Origin: Eleginops maclovinus
Lineage: Eukaryota; Chordata; Actinopteri; Perciformes; Eleginopidae
Direction of reading: 5' to 3'
DNA length: 64,000 bases
NCBI RefSeq assembly: GCF_036324505.1
Contig: NC_086354.1
Span: 7,489,295 to 7,553,294 of the forward strand
Shown: positions 12,590 through 32,130 of the stretch, piece by piece
Position numbering within the stretch: the first letter of the stretch is position 1
How the letters are laid out: each line of letters starts with the position of its first letter
Position numbers and translations under genes: made by a program
The notes under the pieces: generated by a model
Told to the model about the DNA's origin: nothing
The model's input: only the letters and a program-made list of their open reading frames with translations
Databases searched by the model: none

Positions 12590-12870
12590 TTTGTAGGCGT
12601 GTATGGTGTGCGCGATTGCTAAGAGCAACCACAGTTATAAATGGACCGCAGGTTGCATTCCCGGTGGTACGATGGAGGTTTATCCACAATCAAGGCAATT
12701 AACCTGTATACGTCTGCAGGGATCTCCAGCTGTGGGGGAGACTGCGTTTAACACCGTAACCTACCAAAGTCTAGCTGGTGGAGGGCATCTGTTCGACAAA
12801 TCAGCAGAGCTGGAGTATGTAATCACGTTTCACACCACGCTAATCACTTCAGCCTAATTTACCAGTGCTA
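12590..12870. promoter_or_regulatory. Candidate conserved non-coding element
   Basis: GC-balanced block with CpGs (ACGCACGCGTTTG at about 12579-12591), TATAAATGG, GGCAATTAACC and CTAATCACTT motifs, bounded by AT-rich and G-rich low-complexity DNA. Weak open frames cross it but show no codon bias or domain. Confidence 0.3.
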
Positions 12871-12899
12871 TGAAAACATTCTTATGCTCTATTAAGGGC

Positions 12900-13375
12900 A
12901 AGCAGACAAGGGGGAGGAGGGGGGGGGAAGTCAGAGAGACAGAGGGAGGAGGCCGCAAAGCTGTGCTAGAGGAGAAAAGAGGGAAAATGGAGAAAGGGAA
13001 CATTGTGAACATATCCAAAAAGGGCTCTGATTTGTCTAAAGCTCACTAATTCAATCTTGGAAACCCGATGGAGTGACTGAGCCAACCCCTTGCCCTCCTT
13101 CCTCCTTCCTCCTCCCCCCTCCACCAAGGCCTCTCATCTTCACCATTTCTCTCCGAGCTCTCAAAGTCCCTAATCCGGCTTCTGATAGCAACACCCCTGC
13201 AAGGAGGGAGACATCAACACCATACAGGGGCTGGGAGAGGGAAGCGAGATGCGTGGCATAAAGATGGAAGTCTGCAAAACAGAAGGAAAGGTAGGCAAGT
13301 AGAAAGATGAGGGGTGAGCTAGAATAACGGGGGGTGGATTGTGTGTGCAAAAGAACCCAGTCTGTTGGTCGCATC
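12900..13375. other. Purine/pyrimidine-rich low-complexity block
   Basis: G/A-rich 12900-12990 (including a GGGGGGGG run near 12920), C/T-rich 13085-13130, G/A-rich 13200-13320. The minus-strand open frame at 13051-13377 runs through these biased tracts and has no recognisable product. Confidence 0.5.
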
Positions 13376-13377
13376 AA

Positions 13378-13870
13378 ATTCCTCTTTAATTAAAAGTCTA
13401 AATCCTTCTCACTTTAAAGCCCCTACTTTATAATTAACACTCTGATCTCACCCCTCCTCCCTCCCCTCAATCGAAAAAGAAAAACAAATTAAAAACTTTT
13501 GCGATTTTGACTTCAAAACCCATTAATTAAGAATCGCCAATGAACAATGGTGCAATATTGAGGCAGACCCCCATTTTGCTCATTAGCCGCTGGTTAATTG
13601 ATCCTAACGGCAATGTTTACCAATGGGACGCTAAAGTCGAAAACATTATCATTTTACCACGCCTAATTGCAGTCTTTAAAAGAGGGAGGGAGGGGGGGTG
13701 CCGAAAGGGAATATCTGGATGTTCGAGATCATAAGGAAAGTGGTTTTCAGACGCTCCTCTGTGGTTTTGTCTCAGAGGATTCCCATCCGTTTTATTGCAT
13801 TTATAAAAGGTTATGGGATATTCAATATTACACACCTATACAATTTAGCTAGAGAATTAAATACGCAGGG
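13378..13870. promoter_or_regulatory. Candidate conserved non-coding element, homeodomain-motif rich
   Basis: Carries CTTTAATTAAAAG (13383), CATTAATTAAG (13521), TGGTTAATTGATCC (about 13592), CGCCTAATTGCAG (13659) and CATTAGCCGC (13583) within 280 bp, in otherwise unique sequence. Four or more TAATTA-like cores at this density are unlikely in the surrounding neutral DNA, so this is one of the better enhancer candidates in the window. Confidence 0.4.
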
Positions 13871-14119
13871 TGTAGAGCGCCAGAAGCAGGAGATGCTGTA
13901 ACTTCGAGCGGCCAGATATCAATGTAGTGGAGTCAGTCGTTTTCAGACCCCAGCACTGGCCAGACTAAACTCATCCATCAAAACTCCATAACCCAAGATC
14001 CATCATAATAGCTCCCAGAAGACAGAATGCTTTTATATTTCAGGACCGTATACACTTACAACTTCCTCAATATTAACTCTTTTTTTGGCACGCTTTTGCA
14101 CAACAATTTTGTTCCTCCC

Positions 14120-14340
14120 GACTTCTTCTCTCCCACTTCCGTTCACCTCAGGTCAGGGGGCGGCTAATGAAAGGCTGCTCTCAGAGGAACATGGGAGAGA
14201 AATATTCCGGTGTTTCGCAGCCATCTCACCGTGAAGCCTGCAGTGAAAAATTTAGGGAAGCTGCCACTGTAGCCATCAGTCTCTGATTAAGCCACCTCGG
14301 GTACAGGCCGATGTCGTTTCTTCTCCCATTATTCAGTTCA
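14120..14340. promoter_or_regulatory. Candidate conserved non-coding element
   Basis: A block of balanced composition with CGGCTAATGAAAG, AATATTCCGG, CTGATTAAGCC and CCATTATTCAGTTC, sitting just left of a MITE insertion. No coding potential. The call is from sequence texture only. Confidence 0.3.
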
Positions 14341-14399
14341 AGAATTTTTTTTAAATGAAAATCAACCCCTCTACCTCCAGTCTAATCCCTTCTCCTTTC

Positions 14400-14827
14400 C
14401 AGAGATGGAATAAGTACTCAGATTATTTCTTAAGTAAAAGTACCACAGTGTAGAAATACTCTGTTACAAGTAAGAGTCCTATATATTTAATATGTTACTA
14501 AAGTATTGGCATCAAAATATAGTTAAAGTACCAAAAGTACATTTTAGAATAATATATATGATACGTTTTGATTATAATTATTGATGTTTTGTGCTTATCA
14601 AAGCTGGTAAAAGTGCCGCTAGTTTTAATGACTTAATTTACTGCTGGGTAGCTTGTGAATTTATCCCAGGTGGTTTTTTTTTGGTGCATTATATTGTTCA
14701 TGATTAATCTAAATCTGCATAGTAGTGGAGAAGAAGTACAAAGTAGAAACAATTATAATACTCAAGCGAAGTTCAAGTACTTAAAAATGTTACTTAAGTA
14801 CACTACTTTAGTTACTTTACACCACTG
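14400..14827 (+). mobile_element. hAT-type MITE (copy 1), with 8-bp target-site duplication
   Basis: A 428-bp non-autonomous element beginning CAGAGATGGAATAAGTACTC and ending GTTACTTTACACCACTG. The ends form an imperfect inverted repeat (CAGAGATG... / CAGTGGTG...). It is flanked by a perfect 8-bp duplication CTCCTTTC at 14392-14399 and 14828-14835, the length made by hAT transposases. The interior, rich in AAGTA/TACTT, is the familiar teleost repeat seen again at 44788-45196. It has no coding capacity. Confidence 0.85.
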
Positions 14828-14984
14828 CTCCTTTCATCAGAGCAACATTTTCCTCCTTCTTTACACTACGTTACCTAATTTCCATTTCCTCCTTGCCTAC
14901 ACTCATTCGTGTACTTTTTTTTCATGTGAGACAGAGCGTGGTTTGACCCTGATTAATACATTCCTTCTCCCACAATGGAGCGGA

Positions 14985-15240
14985 ATCAAGGTGCAGATGC
15001 TAAAATGGATTTTTCCACAGTTATGATTTTTTTCAGCCTGTTTAATGCCAGCAGAGAGAGAAAGGGCATCAGAAAAGCCCGTTGCGTTATTAACATGAGT
15101 GATGATGTCGTTAGCGTGATCCCTGGACCTGTCTCATTGCGTTGTAGGCATGTTTGCGGTGCGCCGTGACAATTTGATTAGCAGCTATGGATGTGGAGCC
15201 ATTACACTGCTAAATCAAGTCAAAAGGGCAAGGCGCAGAT
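14985..15240. promoter_or_regulatory. Candidate conserved non-coding element
   Basis: Contains CGTTATTAACATGAGTGATG, CGTTAGCGTGATCC, GCGCCGTGACAATTTGATTA and a CpG density above background. Non-coding, non-repetitive. Possible enhancer; untested. Confidence 0.35.
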
Positions 15241-17370
15241 TTACCACCGTCTTATGTTGACCCACAAATTCACTGAGATAAATAGAGACATATACACACC
15301 TGAGGCGCAGATCCCCACCTGCACAAACACCAAAAAAAGGCTCTCTTATCACATTATGCCGAAGATGTGCCCTCGAAGAAGATATCTTGAAACATTTATC
15401 TGCTTTCTTTAAAGGACCGTCAACTGATATTACAAAAAAATACATATCTTACTGACCTCTAGTTTGTAGATAGCTTTGGTTTTTTGTGGCAGTTTGGAGA
15501 AACCACAAAAGCTATGGTCACAGTAGAAAATGCACAGGTGTAAATAATGAAAATTAACGATAGTTGCATTCCATTTAGCTTCTTTGATTTTAAGGCTCCT
15601 GGTATCTTACATGCTGGCTCACTGTCAATCCCACAGGAAGACATGAACAGAACGGAGGCGTCGTTAGCGTTATCAGTAACACCTGTGCTTTTCCTGATTT
15701 TCTACTGCCAAAAATTAAAAAAACATCACAGCTGAATACAGTTGTGTGTGTGTGTGGTGCTCAGGGCATTAGAAAGCAACGTGTCAGCCACTTGTATGTG
15801 GATAATCACAATGGATTATTAGTAGAAAGCCCTGTTTTAGCATTATTAAAGTCAAGATTCAACTTTAAAAAACGGCCTTTTGACCCTTTGAGATCACACC
15901 CTGGTCATATTCTGCACTCATATAACAATATATGCAAAGAGAAGTAAGCAAAAAACTCATAAACTCATATTTCTGTATCACAATTCAACCACCTCTTAAA
16001 GCAAATTATCACATGTGCTTACTTACCGACCAATTTCAACTAAAAATGTTACAACATGGTAGGTGTGTCCTATTTAGCTCCGTATGGCGCATAGCTAGTA
16101 GACTTAACTCATTTTAACAACCAATAGCTACAATGAGAAATAAAGTAGCTCTCCATTTCCTCTCCGCGAAAAATGTATACAGATTTAAAAGACACTTAGT
16201 TAACAAGCTAAGTGTCTCGTTAGCAACCAAGCTAGAGAGAGAAAATAATTAAGGAGCTAATGTTGCTGATAAGTGCTAGCATCTTCCCAACTTGCTACTG
16301 TTTAGCCATTAGCTTACTACTTTAAGTTGTTTGCAAACCAGCCCTGCTATAAGTCACTACATCACAGAGAGTCAATCATCACATATTCGCTAGGAAGCAC
16401 GGATGAATGCGCTGTGCTACTTTCTGGTGTGACAGGGCCGCAACTGGGTCACTGGTATCTGTTGTTGCATTGTTTTTTCAATGGGATTTTTCTTTTCTTT
16501 CAGAGAAAAATGTAAACAGCATATATTTACACCCACCTTTTTAAAATACCCACCCTGATCTAAGCTAAATAAAGATCCCAAATATGTATTAAATGACATG
16601 AAAGAAAAATAAATAAAAAACAAAGCAACATATATATATTTAAGTGCACAATGCACCACACATAAACAAGCCATTAAACTCCATTGTGTTTGCATTAAAG
16701 CAGAAATATGGAAACATTTCAAAACCTGTGTTTAAAATGAAACCATCTATATGGTAAGTGAGAAAATGAATCTATTTTTCCCTTTCTCTCTTGGCAGTCC
16801 CGGTTTTATAACCCTCATTTCTCCTTTCTTCACCACTCAAACAGAATGTGTTCAATTATTTATTAATCTCTCCACTCAATAATAATGTCCTAATTGTCCA
16901 CGCTTCTCTTGCCTGCCTGGTCACGCTCCTTCCAGAGCACTCACTGGGCCACTGCATTTCACACTTTCCACTTCACCTTTTTTTTTTCCTCCCCTTTCTC
17001 CATCTCCCTCTCTATGCATTTACACTCCCTGTCTCCCTCAAAGGCACTTTCTACTGCACTCTGTGATCCTCTTCTTCCCTTCTACCTCGCCATCACTCCC
17101 ATCCTCTGTCCATCCTTTTTTATTTCCCTCCAACTCCCCTGCCTCCCTCCAGATCGTGAAGGCTGGCAGCCAGCGCCCTTTTTCATTCAATTAAGTCCCG
17201 AGTGTTGCTGTTATTGTTACCACTAATAATGAAGGCCCTACGTCTAGCTTGCTGCCAGGCTGTCAGAGGCATGATCATCAATAGGCACCATACCTCATCT
17301 CCATCTCCGGCAATCACCGGCCTCATTACTATCATCTGAGGATGGGAGGAGGGCACACATGCACTGAGAC
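15241..17370. other. No gene recognised; possible fish interspersed-repeat DNA
   Basis: AT-rich sequence. Parts of 15420-16720 (GCTAGC/GTTAGC-rich, and the stretch near 15455-15520) resemble dispersed teleost repeats, but I cannot define element ends. One perfect short hairpin lies at 16190-16217. The 16960-17130 region is pyrimidine-rich. Confidence 0.4.
16190..16217. repeat. Perfect 10-bp hairpin
   Basis: AGACACTTAG (16190-16199) and CTAAGTGTCT (16208-16217) are exact reverse complements with an 8-nt loop. Function unknown; it lies in repeat-like sequence. Confidence 0.7.
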
Positions 17371-17375
17371 TCACT

Positions 17376-19399
<2,024 letters not shown>

Positions 19400-20060
19400 C
19401 ACTGTTACTTCTACATTCAATTACCTCTGCTTAATACGCCTGTTCAACCTTCCCTGTCAGCGCGGCAGAGGAGCCATTTTCCTCTTAATTCTGTTCGAAG
19501 GAGTGTGTCCTCAAGTAGAGCCAGGTATAAAATGCTCAACATATTTCCGAGACTAGTGAGGCATTAGGAAATTATTTCGTTTCATAAACACATTACGCGC
19601 GGCGGATTCACGCTGATTGGTGTCAGGCTGATTGATGGAGTGGGAGTTAATATACCAAAAGCACGTTTTCGAAGTTGCATAAAGAGCTGAAGCCGTTCAA
19701 ATGTCATGCTCTTGTGGGTGTGCGAAGGCATACACCAGCAGATTAAATTGAATGCCTCTCTTTACGACACATACATCCGGAACTTTAGTACAAATGACTC
19801 GTATGCGAGGTCTTTTCACCCAAATATAATCATGAGAACACACCGCTATGTCTCCCCAGCCACGGCCATGTGTTTGTGTGCTGTACCTCTGGGAAAAGTG
19901 ATAGGCCCTTGTCTAAGCTGGAGAGAACCCAAAGTTATAAATACACTGAAATATATCCCCGAAATAAAGCTCCAATTCAAGAGCAAGTGGCTCTCTGCAA
20001 TGCTTCCATTTTATTGTGTTACTTCCTTTCACGGTTTATAGTGCAAGGCGTAGGGACTTA
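19400..20060. promoter_or_regulatory. Candidate conserved non-coding element cluster
   Basis: Two adjoining blocks. The first (19410-19680) has CAATTACCTCTGCTTAATACGCC, CTCTTAATTCTG, CATTACGCGCGGCGGATTCACG and CGCTGATTGGTG (inverted CCAAT type). The second (19700-20060) includes GATTAAATTGAATGCC and AAAGTTATAAATACAC. They are compositionally balanced and lack simple repeats. Possible enhancers near a developmental gene. Confidence 0.35.
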
Positions 20061-24452
<4,392 letters not shown>

Positions 24453-24589
24453 CAGAGTAGCAGCAGCATCACTTTCGCCTCTCAAACACAGGCTAGTACA
24501 CACACGGCCACAAGCAATGAAGACTGTACTGCATGAACACACACAATATATCTCTAGAGGTAAGGCAGAAACGCAAAGACCTGACAAGA

Positions 24590-25405
24590 CAAGTCAAAGG
24601 GATCCAACACCTCGAGGCAGCGGAGAGGGGAGGACAAGGGGGGGGGGACCAAGGATGAAGGATGAAGGGACGAGAAAAATTCATGGGGGATAGAGAGAGT
24701 GACATCGGACGAGATGAAAAGAGAAGGGGAGGCGGAAACCGGTGAAGGGAGAGGTGGTGTGGGAGGAGAGAAACAGCGAGAGGAGAGAAACAGCGAGACG
24801 TAGAGGTGGAGGTATGAAGAGTGTGGGAGGAGTGGGAAACACAAATTTTGAAAAAAAGGAGAGGAAAGGAGTGAAAGTGGAGCCACTTTTGGAGGTACTA
24901 AGTGACTCTGAGGACATGGGGGAGAAAGAGAGATGTGTTCTCTATGCGTCCCGGATGAGAGCGAATGAGACAAGGAGATAAACTGTCAGGAGAAGCCAGT
25001 GGATCCGGGGCGACAGAGAGAAGGGAGCATGTATGCATTTAGATGTTAGCTTGCATGTGAGGCTAAAATACCCGGCGAGAGACGTCTGAAAGGGAGGCAA
25101 AGAGGGACAAAGTGAGCGCGAGAGAGATGGTTGCGGTGATGCGTTGATGGTATCTGGGCGCGGGGAGATGCGTGTGACACAATCTCAAATTGGAAATCGG
25201 TGTTTCAATCTCGCCTCACTCTGCGTGGCTACCCGCTCCACTGATAACAAGCAGCCTAATTCTATTAAAAATATCCTGTGAGTGCAGAGACGAAGACAGC
25301 GAGAAAGAGAAAGGGGAGAGATGAGAGGAGGAGGAAGAGGAGGAGGAGTGTGAGTGACGGTGGGAGACAGAGGCCAAACAGGGGAGGAGGGGGGGGGGGG
25401 AGACG
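24590..25405 (+). repeat. Purine-rich low-complexity blocks
   Basis: 24590-24985 and 25270-25405 are strongly A/G-rich on the plus strand. They include a tandem 17-bp duplication of AGGAGAGAAACAGCGAG near 24764-24797 and a 12-G run at 25389-25400. Such tracts can form triplex-type DNA in vitro. Open frames here are R/G/E- or S/P-rich artefacts. Confidence 0.7.
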
Positions 25406-25679
25406 GCTGACTGACTGGCGAAACAAAACCCAAAGACAACCGTGGGCTTTAAAGCGCTTGCACTGGGAGAAAGTTTTCGCCTGTCTTCTTTCGTATCTCT
25501 TTACCCCATCTGCCCATCATCTCGCTCAACCTCTCCATCTCTGCGAATCAGCCCTCTCCATCTATCTAACTACCCATCTGTCTATGTATCGCTCACCCCA
25601 TCTGCCAGCTCTTATCGCTCCCCACAGGTGACTGTTCTCATTTAGGAAGGCTCTCTCTGCTCTGCTTTCCGGCTCTTCA

Positions 25680-26300
25680 AATCCATTTGCTCTTCTCTTT
25701 GCCGCGTGATAAGTTAGCTAACCTCACGTCGGAAAGCCTTTTTTTTTTTTCATCTCGCCCTCTTCAAACTCCTGGGCCAACTGGAGTGCTCCGAAAAAGT
25801 ACTCTGTTTTCCAGGTTTGACTAAAGATAGGATTGAGCTGCCGGCTAATCACCAATCAGCCTCGTGGATTGATCTGAATCTCACCGAGGGGCTGCAAAGG
25901 GAGTTGGTTTCTGGTTTATCTTGTCCTACGCCAAATAAGACTTTTAAAAGTCCATAGCGGTTGGCGAGCTGAGACAGAGATTGTACGTAAGTCAAAGGAT
26001 TTGATGGAGATGAAAAAAATAAAGACTCTCAGACCCAGCAAAAGAGCACTCCAAGATAAGACAGTATAAGTATCATCTCGCTTTGGCCGGCTAAAATCAT
26101 CATCTTTTATATTAAGGTTCTAAGGCTGTTGAGATGAAGTGAAAAAGAAGGAGCAAGAGATAAGGCAGTGTGTACATGGGGTCAGTCTGTAATGAAAAAG
26201 TAAACAGAAATGACTCCAGCAGCCCTGCAATGAAGTGTCAGGCTAATGAATTAATCAGACGGTCATTAGTTTCTATCTGTTGAAGTCCGAGACGGCCACT
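25680..26300. promoter_or_regulatory. Candidate conserved non-coding element cluster
   Basis: Unique sequence with GCCGGCTAATCACCAATCAG (25840), GTGGATTGATCTGAATC (about 25864), GGCTAATGAATTAATCAG (26241) and CGGTCATTAGTTTC, flanked by low-complexity DNA. Non-coding. Candidate enhancer on texture alone. Confidence 0.35.
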
Positions 26301-29300
26301 TTTTTTTTTTTTTTCCTTCTCTCTTCCTTCGCAGACACAGAGAAGCAGGCACACAGGGAGTGAATGCTCATTCAGCTGTGAAAGAGACTGTATGTGTGTG
26401 CATGCCTATATGTTGAGCCACGGATGCTAGTGTGTGAGTGCGTGCAAGCAGCCATTACGCTGTGTTGCTTCTGTTGATGATCGCCTGTCATACCAATAAA
26501 CTCAATCTGAGGCCCGAAACGTAAAAAGAGGGAGGGAGACGGGTGGTTTAGAGCACTGAGGCAAAGTCAAGGAAGACGAGGGGAGGAGGGAGGAGGCAGA
26601 CAGAGAGAGGGAAGAATTAGGTGGACAGTTGGGAGACAGTCGAAGCTTAGAGATAAAATACTTGGATTAGTGAGGAGAGATTGAGTGAGAGATGAAGAGG
26701 TTGAGATACGGAGAAGGGCAGTTGTGTAATCTCGGGTTTTAAATGAGTTGGCTACTGCTGTGGTCAAAGGAGGAGCTCTAAATTGAGATTATAATGGAGG
26801 GATTGCTGAAGAAATAGGCAAAGATACGGAGATACTAATAATGACAAAGATAAAGGACACTGCAAGCCGAGGATCAAGACAATAGCTGTTTACGAATCTG
26901 CAAGCCGGCTGATACTTAATCCCCTTTCAAATATCACTTCATTTAACTCAGGCGGTACACAGTGTACACAAACTCACAGAAATACATAAATAAGAATCCC
27001 AGTGTTTGCCTGAGAAAATGTTCCTTCTCTCTGTAGCTGCCTTTCTGCATAAAAATCTCTCCAAGTTGTAACCTCTAATACTTACCTCGGTAAACGACAC
27101 ACACTACACAGACGGTGCCAATGATGTATGCAAATTGAATAGAAATGAGCAAAATAGGCTACAGATCCTAAAATAGCAAAACAAATAAGACAGAATAATG
27201 AATTCAAATTGTTATGGGTCCAACCGGCGCAGAGACGATTATAGCAGCAAGAGGGCGGCCACTTAACACCAAGCTCTCTTCTTCTAACCCATAACGGCCA
27301 GAAGTTTAAGACAGAGCTCTCACTATCAATCGATGGACTAATAACCAGGGATATGGAGCTGGGTAGAGCCTGATAAATTACTTCACTTAAGTATATTAGC
27401 AGGAGAGATCTTAGCCACCTATTAAATCAGGCTTGAGGCAAACTTTCAAACATGATCTTTAAGGGGTATTTTCACACCTAACCAAACGAACATTGGCCCA
27501 TGTGACTGGGTGAATTTAGGCTGATGTGAAAGCTGTCAATCACACTCTGCTTGGGGCTAAATAACAGATTACTTTAACACCTGCAGTCCAATTCGTTTGG
27601 TCAGGACAAGGATAAAAAAAGAAACAAACATTCTCTTTCATCCACGAGACTAGAGTTCATGTCCAATGTGAAACCAAAAGTTATTCGTTATTTTGGGGTT
27701 ATGAACGTAGCCACATCAAGTTATACAACATGCACGTAAATACTTATTTGAACCAAAGACATATTTTCCTGAACCTAATAGTGAGGTGAGTAACAGTCAA
27801 TGCTGCACGCATGCTGTGACTTCTATGCATTGTGAATCTATGCTGTTGTTTTGTCAGAATGTGTTTGTTATTACTCTGGAATAAGCTCACCTAGGAATAA
27901 TGGATTAAAAGCATTATTGGTCTTGACTGCAGCCTGAACACCGTCATAAATACAAACAGTGACAGTGACTATGTGGTCGATCAATTTAATAGGGAGCTGC
28001 TGATTATGGAGGACACAAGCTGAACACACATCTCCTTCCCACTGTCTGACTGATCAGCTAAAATCCTGGTACTGGCTGAAGACTTTTCATGCCTTGTGTT
28101 GAAAGGTGCTACATAAATAACCTTGCCTTGCCTTACTGTAAAAAATAATCTTGTATAGTGACTAGACAGGAAGTTAACAGCTCACAGGACAAGTATTTCA
28201 TAGTATTAAAGCATTTCATTTTCAGTCAGCTTCCAATCTCACTCTGTTTTTGTGTAGTTAAAGAAATAAATCGACCAACCAAAAGTTATAATCATAGCAG
28301 ATATATGAATTCAAACATGAACTCGGTCCAAATTACCTTTACACATAAGACGTGGAATTCCTACAGTTTCCCTCAAATATTTATAACACATAAGTCTCGA
28401 TTAACGGTGCTCATAAGACTTATTTCTTTATGCTCTTTGTCACACCATTATATACAGACATGAGAAGCAATTTAATTTGACACACTTATGTCAAGGAGTT
28501 GACTATTTGTAGCAAATGGTTAAGCAACATCTCTTAGTTACTCCAAGTTATAACAAATGCCCTGTGGTACACCTGGATGAATATAATTCTCAGCTGCGAG
28601 CCAAACAGCTGATGAATAAGCGAGTGATTGTGAAGTTTGTATGTAACAGCTGCTTCCAATCATCTAAAACAAGCAATATTTAAGTGCTCTGACTATGCCA
28701 AGTGCCAGTCCATTTCACTTTATGTTTAAGGCTTTTGGTTTGTTTGTAAAAAGTCGGTGTGAACGCGAAACGGTCTAAAAAACACATAATCTAAACTAGC
28801 ATCTAAAAGCAGACATTGAGTACATGTTGACATTGACAATTAATCGTTGTCCAGATGTTCAGAAAAGGCAAGGATGATTGGCATTAGTTATGGATTTGAT
28901 CTATCTGGTCTTTTCCACATCTGTCCCCTGTCTCCGTCTTGCAAAAGAAAAAAACTACTGATCAATGCGTCAGATCGATGTTCTTCAAAGATTTAGCCTA
29001 AGCTTCTGCTCTGTCGTCAACGGGCTGTCATTTACCCCTGGCTGCCCAAACACATCTTATTCCAACAGGAGACAGCTATTCACTTTCTGGCTTTCACCTG
29101 TCTGTGGAAAGTAAAGCTTTCCCTGTCGCCCATTCTGACGGCTTCTGACAGGAAGCGATGGTGTGTTTTCAGAAGGACTGAGCGAAGAGATTGGAGCATG
29201 TGATAGGGAGGGAAGGAAAGGCAGGGGGGCGCTGTGGAGATGAGTACTTGGGAAACAGGCACCCGCAGAGGCTCCGCCCAGGAAATCATCAAACAGCAGT

Positions 29301-29399
29301 TGGTTAAGGGTCTCTCTTGTTCCACAGCAGTAAAGGGACCCTGATGATGGGACACCAGGCTGAGCAAATGAATGCAACGTTTGGCTCTGGTTATAGATA
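26301..29399. other. No gene recognised; repeat-like fragments
   Basis: 26520-26720 is purine-rich. At 27465-27600 the motifs CACACCTAACCAAACGAAC and CCAATTCGTTTGGTCAGG form a 10-bp inverted repeat (ACCAAACGAA/TTCGTTTGGT), as in degenerate fish MITEs. At 28095-28135, TTGAAAGGTGCTACATAAAT followed by (CCTTG)n resembles the 3' tail of a fish LINE or SINE. None is complete enough to name. Confidence 0.4.
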
Positions 29400-29690
29400 G
29401 TCCCATTTAGTTCGACACGGCCCGCCTTTCTTCCACTGGCAGCGAGCTGAATGAAGGTTTGGCATTTGAAAAGGAAGCTGAGAGATTTGCTGGCGGATTA
29501 ATCCTTTCATTAGGGAAAGTGAGAAGTTAATTGCGGCAACAGCTGCATCTCTCATGTTTACACGACTGACAGTTTATACGCCGTCCCTTTAAACGGAAAA
29601 AAGCAATTATCAATAAATGCAGGGCAATTTTGCCACGATGAATTGAGCTCAAATTGGGCTTTCTTCTTCTGCTCCACACATTCGGGGTGC
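29400..29690. promoter_or_regulatory. Candidate conserved non-coding element
   Basis: Includes GCGGATTAATCCTTTCATTAG (29493; a TAATCC bicoid/Otx-type core), GTTAATTGCGGC (29525), AGCAATTATCAATAAATGC (29600) and GATGAATTGAGCTCAAATTG. Four homeodomain-type cores in about 170 bp of unique sequence. Non-coding. Confidence 0.4.
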
Positions 29691-30792
29691 ATACAGCCGC
29701 GCTGAATTGTCACACAACAAAGATAAAACACTTGACGTTTTTCGTGATGAAGAGTTCCCAGGGTGTGTGATCAAAGGTGAGCCGGAGTCGTGATTTTCTA
29801 GCTGACGACGAAGAGGGGAGATGAGGTTAGAGCACAGAGAGGGAGGGAGGGGGGAGCTCAAACTCACATGTGCAAGCTTAAGAGGGAAGAGTTGTGTTGA
29901 TACACTATGGAACAACAACTTCAACAGAAGAAGAGCTTGCCAGAAAACCAGAAGTCAAATCATGCTGCTAATTGAGAATATGAGACAGTGTGTCTGCCTA
30001 CATCTTGAGGTTCAATTTAAAAATACAACACAAAGAAATTCAAGAGGAGAACACAGTGGAAGGGAGTGGGACAAAGATGGAGGTGGAGAGATGAAAGTGA
30101 AGACAAAAAGTAACCGAGTGACTGGAAACAAGGGCAGTTGGAACCCCGACAGAGAGAAGGGATTGATGGAGGACAAATAACACGATGAGCACAGCGGTAT
30201 AGAGACGACAGAGGAACTTAGGAGCTGAGGAAGGTTGGGTAACATTCACCGTTAGAGCCGATCAATTTCCAGTCCCCTCAATAATAGATGTGACGAGCGC
30301 AGTGGGCTGTTGTCTGTCAGGCTTGACTGACCGAAATACAATCCCCACTGGGAGCCCACACACACAACTACAGACGCACGTACACATGCGCAAGCTCATG
30401 TGTTCAAAACAACATTCAGATTTCAACACATTCTACAAAAAACATAACTTATGAGCTAACCTTGAAGCTCATGGTGGAAAACGAAACAGAGAAATGGGAT
30501 TTAACACAACATGGAAATGGTTTGTGCTCGCCGAGGCCTTCGTTGTCGTCTTCATGGTCACACACTGATGCACTGATGGTGCTGATGCTCTCATTCATCA
30601 TTGGAACTTTCTGTCCATTACACACACACACAGATAAAAAGCAGCTCGCATCACAGCTTCTTTTCTCACGCCCTTGTGTTCTGTCCTTATAAACCTCCAT
30701 CCTTCATGGGACCTAATGTCATGTGACACAAATGCTTTTTTTTTTTCAAGGCCACCGTGCACTATCGCTGGCGCTTTTAACCATCGTATCAA

Positions 30793-30797
<5 letters not shown>
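29691..30797. other. No gene recognised; purine-rich 29.82-30.20 kb
   Basis: 29820-30200 is A/G-rich on the plus strand, giving a stop-poor frame (29821-30180) without domain content. The rest is unremarkable. Confidence 0.5.

Positions 30798-30877
<80 letters not shown>
30798..30877 (+). repeat. (CA)n microsatellite
   Basis: About 80 bp of CA repeat, uninterrupted after the first units. Confidence 0.97.
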
Positions 30878-30880
<3 letters not shown>

Positions 30881-31039
30881 AATCAGGTTACCTAATAGCT
30901 AGCGGGAACGTCAGGGAGACGGTGGAAGGCAGGCATGTGGAAGAAGCCTCTGTGACAGAGCACAACAGAAACAGGCTTTCATTCAGCCCCTATCTGTCAG
31001 GACCCCCTCCTGTCGTTTTACCCAGATGTGTCACACCAG

Positions 31040-32130
<1,091 letters not shown>

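Noticed and set aside
27460..28790. A single MITE spanning the CACACCTAACCAAACGAAC and GGTGTGAACGCGAAAC motifs
   Set aside because: Only short matches at the ends, no clear duplication, and unrelated sequence between; left as repeat-like fragments.
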